From assembly GCF_000754815.1 (NCBI RefSeq), contig NZ_KN150747.1, positions 3,425,328 to 3,489,327 of the forward strand: 64,000 nt of DNA. The letters are read 5' to 3'. Below are positions 43,634-52,841 of this stretch, one piece after another (the first letter of the stretch is position 1; each line of letters opens with the position of its first letter). The stretch is from Yersinia ruckeri ATCC 29473 (GTDB taxonomy: Bacteria > Pseudomonadota > Gammaproteobacteria > Enterobacterales > Enterobacteriaceae). The notes under the pieces were generated by a model, which worked only from the letters and a program-made list of their open reading frames with translations, was not told where the DNA came from and ran no database searches. A program made the position numbers and the translations under genes.

Positions 43634-45214
43634 ATGTCACTATTTTTCAGTATTGCTCCAATTGTTCTATTGATTTGGATGATGACAAAACGCAACGGCA
43701 TTCCATCCTACATTGCCTTACCTATCACCGCCGTCACCGTTTACTGCGTACAATTTTTCTGGTTCGACAGCGCCCTTCGGTTATTAAACGCCAACATCAT
43801 TACCGCGCTGGTTTCAGTGTTTACGCCTATCACCATTATTGCCGGTGCAATTTTGCTCAATAAATTGATGCAGGTGAGCGGTGCAGAAAATGTGGTACGC
43901 AGTTGGTTGGAAAATATCAGTCCCAATCCAGTAGCCCAGTTAATGATTATCGGCTGGGCATTCGCTTTTATGATTGAAGGTGCCAGTGGATTTGGTACAC
44001 CAGCAGCCATCGCCGCACCGATCCTAGTCGGACTAGGCTTTAATCCGCTACGGGTGGCGCTATTAACACTGGTGATGAACTCGGTGCCAGTCTCTTTCGG
44101 TGCTGTGGGTACGCCCACCTGGTTTGGCTTTGCCAATTTGGGTTTGTCAGATGACAGCCTGCTGGAAATCGGTCGCCAAACTGCGCTCATTCATTTTGTC
44201 GCTGCCTTTGTTATACCGCTGCTGGCGCTGCGGTTTATCGTTTCTTGGCAGCAAATTCGCGGCAATCTGCTGTTTATTTATCTCAGCGTTCTGAGCTGTA
44301 CTATTCCCTATTTACTGCTGGCACAGATTAACTATGAATTCCCTGCATTACTCGGCGGTGCAATCGGCTTAACGTTATCAGTACTGCTGGCTCGAATGAA
44401 CATCGGTCTGACTCGTACGGAAAAGAAAGCCAATATCACGGCGGTTCCTTTCTGTCAGGTGCTCAAGGCCATGACCCCCACTTTACTGCTGATCGCCATT
44501 TTGATTGTTACCCGTATTCATCAGTTGGGGTTGAAAGCACTACTCAATAATACCGCTACACTATGGCAAGGTAGTTTGGGATGGCTGGGTGAATGGAATA
44601 TCAGTAAGGCTCTGATTATCAATATCCAACAGGTTTTGGGTACCTCGGCAACCGCCAGTTATAAAACCCTGTATGTTCCGGCGCTGATTCCATTCTTCGT
44701 GGTCGTGCTGCTATGCATTCCGCTATTCCGTTTAAACGCTACTCAGGTGAAACAGATGTTCAGCGAAACCGGGTTACGAATATCCAAACCCTTTATCGCC
44801 CTGCTTGGTGCACTGGTCATGGTCAATATGATGATGCTCGGAGGCAACAATGCACCGGTGATCCTGATTGGCAAAGAGCTGGCGTCTGTTACTGGGGAAA
44901 GCTGGCTGCTGTTCTCCTCATTCCTCGGCGCTTTGGGATCGTTCTTCTCCGGTTCCAATACCGTTTTCAACCTGACCTTCGGCGGAATTCAGCATTCCAT
45001 CGCTCTAAGTAGCGGCCTAAACGTCAATTTGACGCTGGCACTGCAATCCGTTGGCGGCGCAATGGGCAATATGGTGTGTCTGAATAATATTATCGCTGTT
45101 TGTTCCATTTTAGGTCTGAGTCATGCCGAAGGAAAAATCATCAAGAAAACCCTATTGCCAATGCTGGTGTACGGTGGAATTACGGCTGGAATGGCACTAA
45201 TTCTGGCGTCCTGA
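43634..45214 (+). CDS. lldP: L-lactate permease (LctP family)
   Basis: 526 residues from MSLFFSIAPIVLLIW (TGAGGA ribosome site); 12 or more membrane helices. LctP motifs: AFAFMIEGASGFGTPAAIAAP, GAVGTPTWFGFANLGL and the C-terminal SGSNTVFNLTFGGIQHSIA and VGGAMGNMVCLNNIIAV. It imports L-lactate (and related 2-hydroxy acids) with protons. It precedes lldD by 40 bp. Confidence 0.92.
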   Translation: MSLFFSIAPIVLLIWMMTKRNGIPSYIALPITAVTVYCVQFFWFDSALRLLNANIITALVSVFTPITIIAGAILLNKLMQVSGAENVVRSWLENISPNPVAQLMIIGWAFAFMIEGASGFGTPAAIAAPILVGLGFNPLRVALLTLVMNSVPVSFGAVGTPTWFGFANLGLSDDSLLEIGRQTALIHFVAAFVIPLLALRFIVSWQQIRGNLLFIYLSVLSCTIPYLLLAQINYEFPALLGGAIGLTLSVLLARMNIGLTRTEKKANITAVPFCQVLKAMTPTLLLIAILIVTRIHQLGLKALLNNTATLWQGSLGWLGEWNISKALIINIQQVLGTSATASYKTLYVPALIPFFVVVLLCIPLFRLNATQVKQMFSETGLRISKPFIALLGALVMVNMMMLGGNNAPVILIGKELASVTGESWLLFSSFLGALGSFFSGSNTVFNLTFGGIQHSIALSSGLNVNLTLALQSVGGAMGNMVCLNNIIAVCSILGLSHAEGKIIKKTLLPMLVYGGITAGMALILAS

Positions 45215-45254
45215 GCGTAAAAATACGTTAACGTTTTAAACTAAGGTACAGATT

Positions 45255-46400
45255 ATGATTATCTCCGCTTCAACCGATTATCGGGCCGCAGCACAGGCTA
45301 AACTTCCGCCTTTTCTGTTCCATTATATTGACGGTGGAGCCAACGCGGAGCATACGCTAAGGCGTAATACCGAAGATCTGTCAGGTATTGCACTGCGTCA
45401 ACGCGTGCTAAAAAACATGTCTGAGCTGAGCCTGGAAACCAAACTGTTCGATGAAATCCTGTCGATGCCCGTGGTTTTGGCTCCGGTTGGTTTAACCGGC
45501 ATGTACGCTCGCCGTGGTGAAGTCCAGGCCGCACGCGCGGCGGCTAAAAAAGGCATTCCCTTTACCTTATCAACGGTATCGGTATGCCCAATAGAAGAAG
45601 TGGCTCCGGCCATTGACAGACCCATGTGGTTCCAACTCTATGTGCTAAAAGACCGTGGTTTTATGCGCAATGCGCTGGAACGAGCCAAGGCTGCTGGCGT
45701 GAAAACCCTGGTGTTTACCGTTGACATGCCGGTTCCCGGCTCCCGTTATCGCGATGCTCACTCTGGGATGAGTGGCCCAAATGCAGCAATCCGTCGTGTT
45801 TTACAAGCCATGACACATCCACAATGGGCCTGGGACGTCGGAATATGCGGTAAACCTCACGATTTGGGCAATGTCTCGGCCTACCGTGGCAAACCGACCA
45901 GCCTGGAAGATTATATTGGCTGGTTGGGTAATAACTTCGATCCATCCATTTCCTGGAAAGATCTGGAGTGGATTCGTGAATTTTGGCAAGGCCCGATGAT
46001 CATCAAAGGCATTCTCGATCCAGAAGATGCCAAAGATGCCGTCAGGTTTGGTGCCGATGGCATTGTGGTCTCCAACCACGGTGGCCGCCAGCTCGATGGC
46101 GTGCCTTCGACCGCTCACGCATTACCCGCGATTGCCGACGCGGTAAAAGGCGATCTCAAGATATTTGCCGATTCCGGCATTCGTAGCGGTTTGGACGTCG
46201 TGCGAATGATTGCGCTAGGAGCTGATAGTGTGTTGTTGGGTCGCGCCTTTATCTATGCGCTGGCTACCGCCGGTGAAGCTGGTGTAGCCAATCTGCTGGA
46301 ACTGTTTGACAAAGAAATGCGTGTAGCCATGACGCTGACTGGCGCGAAGAGCATCTCAGAGATCGGCGCAGGCTCTTTAGTCAAAAACGGTGTCTTATGA
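45255..46400 (+). CDS. lldD: L-lactate dehydrogenase (FMN, quinone-linked)
   Basis: 381 residues, membrane-associated FMN enzyme that oxidises L-lactate to pyruvate and passes electrons to quinone. FMN-dependent alpha-hydroxyacid dehydrogenase motif [10 protein letters not shown] with the active-site His and Arg, [12 protein letters not shown], and [20 protein letters not shown] at the start as in E. coli LldD. It is about 15 residues shorter at the C-terminus than E. coli LldD. It pairs with lldP. Confidence 0.95.
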   Translation: MIISASTDYRAAAQAKLPPFLFHYIDGGANAEHTLRRNTEDLSGIALRQRVLKNMSELSLETKLFDEILSMPVVLAPVGLTGMYARRGEVQAARAAAKKGIPFTLSTVSVCPIEEVAPAIDRPMWFQLYVLKDRGFMRNALERAKAAGVKTLVFTVDMPVPGSRYRDAHSGMSGPNAAIRRVLQAMTHPQWAWDVGICGKPHDLGNVSAYRGKPTSLEDYIGWLGNNFDPSISWKDLEWIREFWQGPMIIKGILDPEDAKDAVRFGADGIVVSNHGGRQLDGVPSTAHALPAIADAVKGDLKIFADSGIRSGLDVVRMIALGADSVLLGRAFIYALATAGEAGVANLLELFDKEMRVAMTLTGAKSISEIGAGSLVKNGVL

Positions 46401-46456
46401 AATAACTCTGAACAATATGTCAGGCTGACCGATAACTCATGCGCAGCACATATAAA

Positions 46457-46480
46457 AGCCGGAGAAACATTTCTCCGGCT
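46457..46480. terminator. Hairpin between convergent lldD and mqo genes
   Basis: AGCCGGAGAA (46457-46466) with TTCTCCGGCT (46471-46480), followed by a weak T-content on either strand. Confidence 0.6.
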
Positions 46481-46508
46481 CGTTACTCAGATATTGTTGA
46501 AACCGTGA

Positions 46509-48137
46509 TCAGTGAACAGCATCTGCTACGGGTTCCAGTTTCATTTCGGTTTCAACCCCCCTATCCGCGGCTGGCGCTGACACTAAATTCTCCAACTGTA
46601 GTACGCTACTGGTGTACCTGAGTATATGATTGGCCATTTCCACATTACCATTCAATTTCTGACCATAAGACGGAATGATTTCTTTTAATTTAGCCTGCCA
46701 TTCTGCCGATGCCACTTTATCTTTAAAGGCATTTTCCAACAGGTTCAGCATAATTAGCGCGGCAGTTGAAGCGCCGGGAGAGGCACCTAACAATGCGGCG
46801 ATAGTCCCATCCTGAGACATCACAACTTCGGTTCCGAAACGGAGAACACCACCTTTATCCGCGTCTTTCTTGATAATTTGCACTCGTTGACCCGCAATCC
46901 ACAGCTTCCAATCGTTTTTATTGGCTCTCGGGAAATATTCTTTCAACGCGTCAAAACGCTCTTCATCATTCAACATAACTTGGTTGATCAGATACTTGAC
47001 CAGATCAAAATTATCAATGCCCACCAGGGTCATGGGTATGATATTGGAAAAAGTCACAGTACCAAACAAATCCCATAGCGAGCCGTTTTTCAGGAACTTA
47101 CTGGAAAATGTGGCAAATGGCCCGAACAGCAGCACACGTTTCCCATCCAGCATACGGGTATCTAAATGCGGTACTGACATTGGCGGTGAACCCACCGCGG
47201 CTTTACCGTATACCTTCGCCAAATGACGCTGCACAATTTCTGGATTATCCGTCACCAGGAACTCACCTCCAACCGGGAAACCACCGTAATTCGCTGCTTC
47301 TGGGATTCCCGATTTTTGCAATAATGGTAGGGATGCGCCACCAGCACCGATAAATACAAATCTGGCTTTTACCGAGCGCTCTTTACCACCCTGTTTCAAA
47401 TCAGCAACGATAATATTCCAGGTATTATCCGGGTTACGTTTAATATCACGAACTTCGTGGCTCAGACTCAGAGAGAAATTATCCTTCTTTGACAAGGCAT
47501 CAATCAATTGGTGAGTAATTGCCCCAAAATTCACGTCAGTACCAATAGGCATACGGGTTGCAGCGTTCTTTTGCTTAGGATCGCGCCCTTCCATCACCAA
47601 AGGTATCCATTTCTTGATTTGCTCTGCGTCTTCTGAATATTCCATACCGTGGAATAAAGTACTTTGTTGCAGCGCAGCATGACGTTTACGCAGGAAATTA
47701 ACGTTATCCTCCCCCCATACAAAACTCATATGCGGCACACTATTAATAAATGAACGGGGATTGTGCAGAACATTATTTTTCACTTGATAGGTCCAGAACT
47801 GACGGGAAATTTGGAAGGCTTCGTTAATCTCGATGGCTTTGACGATTTCGATTGAACCGTCGGCTTTTTCTGGCGTGTAATTCATTTCGGCAAGAGCTGA
47901 GTGGCCGGTTCCGGCATTATTCCAGCCGTTGGAGCTTTCACTGGCTACACGATCCAATCGCTCGAACATATCTATTGACCAATGGGGTTCAAGTTGCTGA
48001 ATATATGTACCCAGTGTCGCACTCATAATACCTCCACCGATCAACACTATATCTACAGTTTTCCCACTTTCTGCGGCGACTTGTTTAGTGACGACAAACA
48101 CATTCAGACAGAAAATTATGATAAGTAGTTTTCTCAT
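46509..48137 (-). CDS. mqo: Malate:quinone oxidoreductase
   Basis: 542 residues. FAD enzyme oxidising malate to oxaloacetate with quinone as acceptor. [19 protein letters not shown] is the dinucleotide-binding fold; [30 protein letters not shown] stretches and [20 protein letters not shown] are highly conserved. A hydrophobic N-terminal segment ([16 protein letters not shown]) looks like a signal anchor, as in E. coli Mqo. Transcribed towards lldD. Confidence 0.95.
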   Translation of the reverse strand: MRKLLIIIFCLNVFVVTKQVAAESGKTVDIVLIGGGIMSATLGTYIQQLEPHWSIDMFERLDRVASESSNGWNNAGTGHSALAEMNYTPEKADGSIEIVKAIEINEAFQISRQFWTYQVKNNVLHNPRSFINSVPHMSFVWGEDNVNFLRKRHAALQQSTLFHGMEYSEDAEQIKKWIPLVMEGRDPKQKNAATRMPIGTDVNFGAITHQLIDALSKKDNFSLSLSHEVRDIKRNPDNTWNIIVADLKQGGKERSVKARFVFIGAGGASLPLLQKSGIPEAANYGGFPVGGEFLVTDNPEIVQRHLAKVYGKAAVGSPPMSVPHLDTRMLDGKRVLLFGPFATFSSKFLKNGSLWDLFGTVTFSNIIPMTLVGIDNFDLVKYLINQVMLNDEERFDALKEYFPRANKNDWKLWIAGQRVQIIKKDADKGGVLRFGTEVVMSQDGTIAALLGASPGASTAALIMLNLLENAFKDKVASAEWQAKLKEIIPSYGQKLNGNVEMANHILRYTSSVLQLENLVSAPAADRGVETEMKLEPVADAVH

Positions 48138-48863
48138 TGATTTACATCTCTATTTGTTTGTTTTTAATTTATGCAGGTGAAAAGCCAAATTCTGCGATCT
48201 ATTGGTGATTTTATTTGCATCCTACCAGCTAACGATAAAATGAGAGATAATCTTTGCTAAATAAAAAAAGTGATAACAAAAATAATATACACATTCTTAG
48301 CGTGGAATAAACCCAACATCAACCTTCCTTGATTAATATAACATTAATGTTGTTAGCCATAGAAAGTTTTTTAATTATAGAAAACCGTGTCGCATTGCAA
48401 ATAAATATAAAAAAAACAAATAAAAAGACAAGATGACGATGGATAATAATAGCGGAATTGATGATATTATAAATTAACTCTCCATTGACAGAAAGCATGA
48501 TGGCAGGATAAATATAATCAATCTATTTTTTTACTTTTAAATAATAGTAACTTAACGCAAGTGAGACAGCGTGTAGATAACTATAATTGGTAATCCGAGT
48601 TTAAATAGCGATAGTATCCATATTCATTATCATCTTTCTCCCAGCGCAGTCGCCACTCCCTTATTTGGAAGATATAGAACCAGTGAATTCTATTTCGATA
48701 TGCGACAATAGAATAATCAAGAGTCTAGCTGGAGTATAACGGATGAGAGCAAAAAAATTTCATTAGCCAAAGATCAAGATAATATTTAACCATTTTCAGA
48801 TGTAATACTTTTTTACATCTCTACCAATATACTGGGACTAAAATTTTTTTCAGGAAATGATAA
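48138..48863. other. AT-rich intergenic region between mqo and the csp terminator
   Basis: About 725 bp, very AT-rich, no supportable gene. It should carry the mqo promoter on the minus strand, but I see no decisive motif. Confidence 0.5.
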
Positions 48864-48892
48864 AAACAAAAACCCCGCCGTAGCGAGGTTTT
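48864..48892 (-). terminator. Terminator of the cold-shock gene
   Basis: Minus strand: AAAACCTCGC, TACG loop, GCGGGGTTTT, then TTTGTTTTT. Confidence 0.75.
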
Positions 48893-48995
48893 ATGGTCGT
48901 TGGTTTTCTCATTGAGAACTAAATTGTCTGCTCCGGCTTCGCCATCATCGCTATCGCAATTTTCCAACGGTAAACGCAGCGTTAGCTGGGTTTAA

Positions 48996-49208
48996 TTACA
49001 GCGCAACAACGTTGACAGCTGAAGGGCCTTTCTGGCCTTGTTCGATGCTGAACTCAACATTTTGGCCTTCGTCCAGAGTTTTAAAATCGCTGCTCTGGAT
49101 TGCAGAGAAATGTACGAATACATCTTTGCTACCGTCAGCAGGAGAGATAAAACCAAAACCTTTACCAGCATCAAACCATTTAACTAAACCAGTCATTTTA
49201 GTAGACAT
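48996..49208 (-). CDS. Cold-shock protein (CspA family)
   Basis: 70 residues. One cold-shock domain with RNP1 KGFGFI and RNP2 [25 protein letters not shown] and [17 protein letters not shown] chaperone; it is closest by eye to the CspA/CspB subgroup (start [12 protein letters not shown]). The 429 bp upstream (49209-49637) are gene-free and could contain a long 5' leader of the thermosensing kind; I could not place a cold box. Confidence 0.92.
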   Translation of the reverse strand: MSTKMTGLVKWFDAGKGFGFISPADGSKDVFVHFSAIQSSDFKTLDEGQNVEFSIEQGQKGPSAVNVVAL

Positions 49209-49637
49209 AGGGATATTTCCTTCATTATTTTTTGAGCCAACATATGGCGAAGAGGTCTGCTTATCAGTAATTACTTATGGGGGCACTAAAGAAGGAAATT
49301 CGTCGGAGAAGTGATGTCTAAAAAATATCGCTTTAACTAGGAACTGCTTTACTTAAATGGCTTACATAAATAGGTCTGTGCTACAAACCGATGCGCTTAT
49401 TAACGCATGATAAACATTTTATAGCAAGGCTTATTTCTAATAATCAGAATGCTGACACTAAAAAGTAAAGCATCTCCATGTCGCTATATGTCGCCATTTT
49501 GTGATACATGTCTATACCTGCTGGTTCTGAGTAACCTGTTCAGTCAATGATATGGTTGGATAAATTCTAGCGGATGAGGTTAGAGAGAGATTTAGTTATA
49601 CTGCCAATGACAATCGGGATAAGCCAAGGGAGAAACA

Positions 49638-49976
49638 ATGACAATGCGCGAGCTGGAAGTAAAGTTTCTTAGTGCAATGAATGAGTTGCAATCAACATTT
49701 GAGAAACAACATCAAGTATGGCAAGAAAGCTATGAAGCGTTGCAACACGCATTGGAACAATCGCTAGCCCGCGAGGCAACCTTGAAAGCACAGAATGATC
49801 TGCTACAGAAAAAGTTGAGCAACGCCAACTCGCTACCCGAACAACATCAGTTGGTAAAGCAAATTAAAATGTTAGGTGCGCACCTTGATGCTCTGGCAAA
49901 AGACGCAGCCTCTTTTAACCGTCACCTGAACACTACGCAGCAAACTCCGGGCAATTTTGGTGGCGATCATCACTGA
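49638..49976 (+). CDS. Small coiled-coil protein, unknown function
   Basis: 112 residues. Almost entirely helical coiled coil: MRELEVKFLSAMNELQSTFE, LEQSLAREATLKAQNDLLQKKL; a short Gly/His tail. It recalls MbeD/MobD-type helical proteins of mobilisable plasmids, a similarity of composition that I do not trust for a name. Good ribosome site (GGGAGAAAC). Confidence 0.65.
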   Translation: MTMRELEVKFLSAMNELQSTFEKQHQVWQESYEALQHALEQSLAREATLKAQNDLLQKKLSNANSLPEQHQLVKQIKMLGAHLDALAKDAASFNRHLNTTQQTPGNFGGDHH

Positions 49977-50050
49977 TTCTAGGCTGTAGGTGATGTTTCT
50001 TGCGAGATTGTCGTCCGATTAATTCTTCTAATTTGATGAAATATATAATA

Positions 50051-50500
50051 ATGACATGGATAATCATTGCTGCACTCATTGTGGTTTTTATTTTGGGTTA
50101 CCGAATTTTAACCTCTGATACCCGTAAAGCCGTCGATACCTTAGCGACATTATTGAAGATAAAACCGATATATATCGAATCCATGCTACAAGAAATGGGC
50201 AATCGCCAAACGCAAATGTTTATCCGTTCAACCAGTAATGGTTATGCTGAGGATGTGCGTAAAGCGGCTTATCTTATTTTTATTTATCAAACATTTATTA
50301 AAGATGCGACCGATGAGAATATCGCACAATGGCGCAATATTCTGCTACGGGCGCACATTCCGCCGACATTGACCGCTGAGCATACGGAAGCCGCATTATT
50401 TTATTTTGCTGAACTGGATCTCGATGCCTTTGAACTCGCACAATTTCGCCGTTCATACAACATGAATTTTAATCCGGAGTCTGACGCCACATTGCATTAA
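50051..50500 (+). CDS. DUF1198 membrane protein (YicN-like)
   Basis: 149 residues. One membrane helix at the N-terminus (WIIIAALIVVFILGYRIL) then a cytoplasmic domain: TSDTRKAVDTLATLLKIKPIYIESMLQEMG and FNPESDATLH, as in E. coli YicN. Function unknown. I start at MTWII by comparison with YicN; the ATG at 50036 adds five residues and neither has a good ribosome site. Confidence 0.82.
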   Translation: MTWIIIAALIVVFILGYRILTSDTRKAVDTLATLLKIKPIYIESMLQEMGNRQTQMFIRSTSNGYAEDVRKAAYLIFIYQTFIKDATDENIAQWRNILLRAHIPPTLTAEHTEAALFYFAELDLDAFELAQFRRSYNMNFNPESDATLH

Positions 50501-50564
50501 GTGACTGAATGCGACGCCTCGGAATGGATTTTTGATGGGCTGCATCCCAAATTTAGCGGGAAAA

Positions 50565-50900
50565 TTATTCGAATATGCTATGCAAATAACGCTGTAAAAG
50601 CATCCGGGAACTGAAACCGTGGCAAATGCCATAGTGTCCCTCGACTTCGCCAGCGAGATAAAGTGGAAATTCGAGGTATTTGTCGCTAACGCGAATAACG
50701 GCGGTCGGTGTAGCGAACAGCAAACTCTTATCTTTCAGCTCAGGATGGATTACCAGAGCCGTTCTTCCCATACGAGCTTCACGATTAACATAAACATAGT
50801 GGACGTCTTTTCGATAGCCATAGGCTTGATCAACCACATAATCTCGCTCAAACCCATAATTCTCCAAGACTTTAGCCACTTCATCCGGCCTTAAATACAT
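50565..50900 (-). CDS. DUF2002-type conserved protein
   Basis: 111 residues. [39 protein letters not shown] and [31 protein letters not shown] follow a small conserved enterobacterial family (DUF2002 from memory). Cytosolic, no known function. Convergent with the upstream DUF1198 gene. Confidence 0.8.
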   Translation of the reverse strand: MYLRPDEVAKVLENYGFERDYVVDQAYGYRKDVHYVYVNREARMGRTALVIHPELKDKSLLFATPTAVIRVSDKYLEFPLYLAGEVEGHYGICHGFSSRMLLQRYLHSIFE

Positions 50901-51252
50901 TGATTATCCCTCTTTCCGACTACCATTGAGCGACATTACCGTAATAAATAAGGGAAACCACCAACTTATTGTCTCAAATGACTTATTTAAGAATAGTCTT
51001 GACGATAAGCAATGACAGTCTGACGATGCGCGATACCCTGCCACTGAGAAAGTGTCCACGTAGGCGCAGACACTCACCATTGAAGCCAGCGATATATCGA
51101 CAGCGTATTGGATGAGCTGGTTAACGGAAAAATATCATAGCAATATTGGTATGAAACGTGGGCGGAAGATAATAGGTGGATTAATTCCGTTCAGGATAGC
51201 ACCGAAAAACCAGACACCAACCAGCCTGCGACGATGACCAAGCGGTCACATT
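50901..51252. other. Intergenic region upstream of the asr terminator
   Basis: About 350 bp without a gene. It probably carries the promoter of the DUF2002-type gene, but no motif stands out. Confidence 0.4.
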
Positions 51253-51281
51253 AAAAAAACACCCGGTAAAAACCGGGTGTT
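51253..51281 (-). terminator. Terminator of asr
   Basis: AACACCCGG (51258-51266) pairs with CCGGGTGTT (51273-51281); T-run on the minus strand. Confidence 0.85.
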
Positions 51282-51322
51282 GAGGTTTGGCAAACCTGGA
51301 GATAATGCTTAATCAGATCTGA

Positions 51323-51775
51323 TTATGCAGCTGGAGTTGCTGCTGGAGCAACAGCGGCTTTCTTAGCTGATTTGTGGTGTTTTTTAGCGGCTTGGGCTTT
51401 CTGTGCCGGCGCTTTTTTCTCGTGTTTTTTAGCAGCCTGGGCTTTCTGTGCCGGCGCTTTTTTCTCGTGTTTTTTAGCAGCCTGGGCTTTCTGTGCCGGC
51501 GCTTTTTTCTCGTGTTTTTTAGCAGCCTGGGCTTTCTGTGCCGGTGCTTTTTTCTCGTGTTTTTTAGCAGCCTGGGCTTTCTGTTCGGTAGTTTTCTTGG
51601 TCGCTTTGTGTGTTTTGTGGCTGGTTGCTTTAACCGGTGCCGCTTTCTCGACAGCAGGAGCAGCAGCCGCGGTTCCAGCGGCAACCGGTGCAGGAGCAGC
51701 GGTTGTTTCAGCAGCGAAAGCAGCAGAAGACAGACCCATGGTTGCAGCAACAATCAGCGCTAATACTTTTTTCAT
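51323..51775 (-). CDS. asr: Acid-shock protein Asr, periplasmic, with tandem repeats
   Basis: 150 residues. Signal peptide [21 protein letters not shown]; then an Ala/Pro region and five copies of a 15-residue unit ([15 protein letters not shown]), highly basic and His-containing. Asr is induced at low pH and protects the periplasm. E. coli Asr has fewer repeats. The repeats are nearly identical in DNA (45-bp unit), so copy number can vary between strains. An RstA box lies upstream. Confidence 0.93.
   Translation of the reverse strand: MKKVLALIVAATMGLSSAAFAAETTAAPAPVAAGTAAAAPAVEKAAPVKATSHKTHKATKKTTEQKAQAAKKHEKKAPAQKAQAAKKHEKKAPAQKAQAAKKHEKKAPAQKAQAAKKHEKKAPAQKAQAAKKHHKSAKKAAVAPAATPAA
51380..51590. 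repeat. 45-bp tandem repeat inside asr
   Basis: Four to five copies of a 45-bp unit containing CTGGGCTTTCTGTGCCGGC and TCGTGTTTTTTAGCAG. One copy has a T where others have C (CCGGTGC at 51540). In-frame, so changes in number change protein length only. Confidence 0.9.
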
Positions 51776-51874
51776 TTGTAATTCCTCAGAGTTTGTTTCG
51801 CTAAGCCCTATCGGGCCGTTGGAAGAATCATAGAGGAAGGTATTTTTCCTTTCAGTGAGTGATTGGTTTCGCTA

Positions 51875-51888
51875 AGTAACCAAATGTA
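51875..51888 (-). promoter_or_regulatory. RstA box upstream of asr
   Basis: TACATTTGGTTACT on the minus strand matches TACATNTNGTTACA at 11 of 12 fixed positions. It lies 100 bp before the asr start, as in E. coli, where RstA activates asr under acid conditions. Confidence 0.75.
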
Positions 51889-52024
51889 CATCAATACGTG
51901 CTAATAGCATTTTTCCTGCCTTTTTCCAGCAATTATTTAGAAAATTATTTTTTCTCTTCATGATTTTACTGTCAGCCCAAGCGGGACGGCTCTTATCAAT
52001 CTAATTATTCCCAAGATAGCAAAT

Positions 52025-52040
52025 CAACTACATATGGTGT
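52025..52040 (+). promoter_or_regulatory. NrdR box 1 upstream of nrdH
   Basis: CAACTACATATGGTGT resembles the 16-bp NrdR box (ACACTATATATAGTGT type). Confidence 0.7.
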
Positions 52041-52055
52041 GGTTGAAATATAAAA

Positions 52056-52071
52056 ACACTACATATAGTAT
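52056..52071 (+). promoter_or_regulatory. NrdR box 2 upstream of nrdH
   Basis: ACACTACATATAGTAT, 31 bp (three helical turns) from box 1, the usual paired arrangement for NrdR repression of ribonucleotide reductase genes. Confidence 0.8.
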
Positions 52072-52185
52072 CAATCTATCACTCAGGCAACTTATCTGAG
52101 GGATGCACAGGGCGTCAGACTCGGTGAACTCACCGCCCCACTGACGATGTTCGACTTACCTCAAAATAAAAGGTAAATACGAATC

Positions 52186-52422
52186 ATGAGTATTATTATT
52201 TACAGCAAACCAGATTGTGTCCAGTGTAATGCAACCTATCGCGCCTTGGATAAGCATGGCATTTCATATCAAACCATTGATATAACGAATGATATCCAGG
52301 CGTTAAATCATGTTAAATCCCTCGGTTATCAACAAGTCCCCGTCATTGTCGTTGGTCATGATCACTGGTCAGGTTTTCGGCCAGATAAAATCAACGCCCT
52401 GAGTCAAAACATTACAGCCTGA
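52186..52422 (+). CDS. nrdH: NrdH, glutaredoxin-like electron donor
   Basis: 78 residues. Redox motif CVQC, the family-typical [10 protein letters not shown] near the C-terminus. It reduces NrdEF, the class Ib ribonucleotide reductase. First gene of nrdHIEF. Confidence 0.95.
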   Translation: MSIIIYSKPDCVQCNATYRALDKHGISYQTIDITNDIQALNHVKSLGYQQVPVIVVGHDHWSGFRPDKINALSQNITA

Positions 52423-52436
52423 TAGGGGCAATGATG

Positions 52437-52841
52437 ATGAATCCACTGGTTTATTTTTCCAGTTCATCGGAGAACTCCCACCGATTTGTGGGGAAATTGG
52501 GTCTACCAGCCATGCGGATCCCGATTGCCGAGACTCAGGAAAAACTCAAGGTCGAGCAGCCTTATATTTTGCTAGTGCCCAGTTATGGTGGTGGTGGCAC
52601 AACTGGGGCGGTACCCGTTCAGGTCATCCGCTTCCTGAATGATCCCCATAACCGCACATTAATCCGTGGCGTTATTGCGGCTGGAAATACTAACTTTGGC
52701 ACAGCCTATTGCCTGGCTGGTGAGATTATCAGCCGTAAATGCCAGGTTCCTTTTCTGTACCGCTTCGAACTACTGGGTACCGAAGAAGATGTGATAAATG
52801 TTCGCAAGGGAGTAACCGAATTTTGGCAACAACAGAACTGA
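52437..52841 (+). CDS. nrdI: NrdI flavodoxin-like activator of class Ib reductase
   Basis: 134 residues. FMN-binding flavodoxin-like protein, [13 protein letters not shown] and [14 protein letters not shown] loops. It supplies superoxide to build the Mn-tyrosyl cofactor of NrdF. Three ATG codons stand in tandem; the third is best placed after the GGGG ribosome site. Confidence 0.94.
   Translation: MNPLVYFSSSSENSHRFVGKLGLPAMRIPIAETQEKLKVEQPYILLVPSYGGGGTTGAVPVQVIRFLNDPHNRTLIRGVIAAGNTNFGTAYCLAGEIISRKCQVPFLYRFELLGTEEDVINVRKGVTEFWQQQN

Noticed and set aside
51226..51240. 15-bp match CTGCGACGATGACCA to 58966-58980
   Set aside because: In a 64-kb window one or two 15-bp matches are expected by chance and the flanks do not agree.
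51372..51833. Long plus-strand frames over asr
   Set aside because: They are the opposite-strand reading of the asr tandem repeat; a low-complexity Phe/Cys/Leu protein without a start signal.
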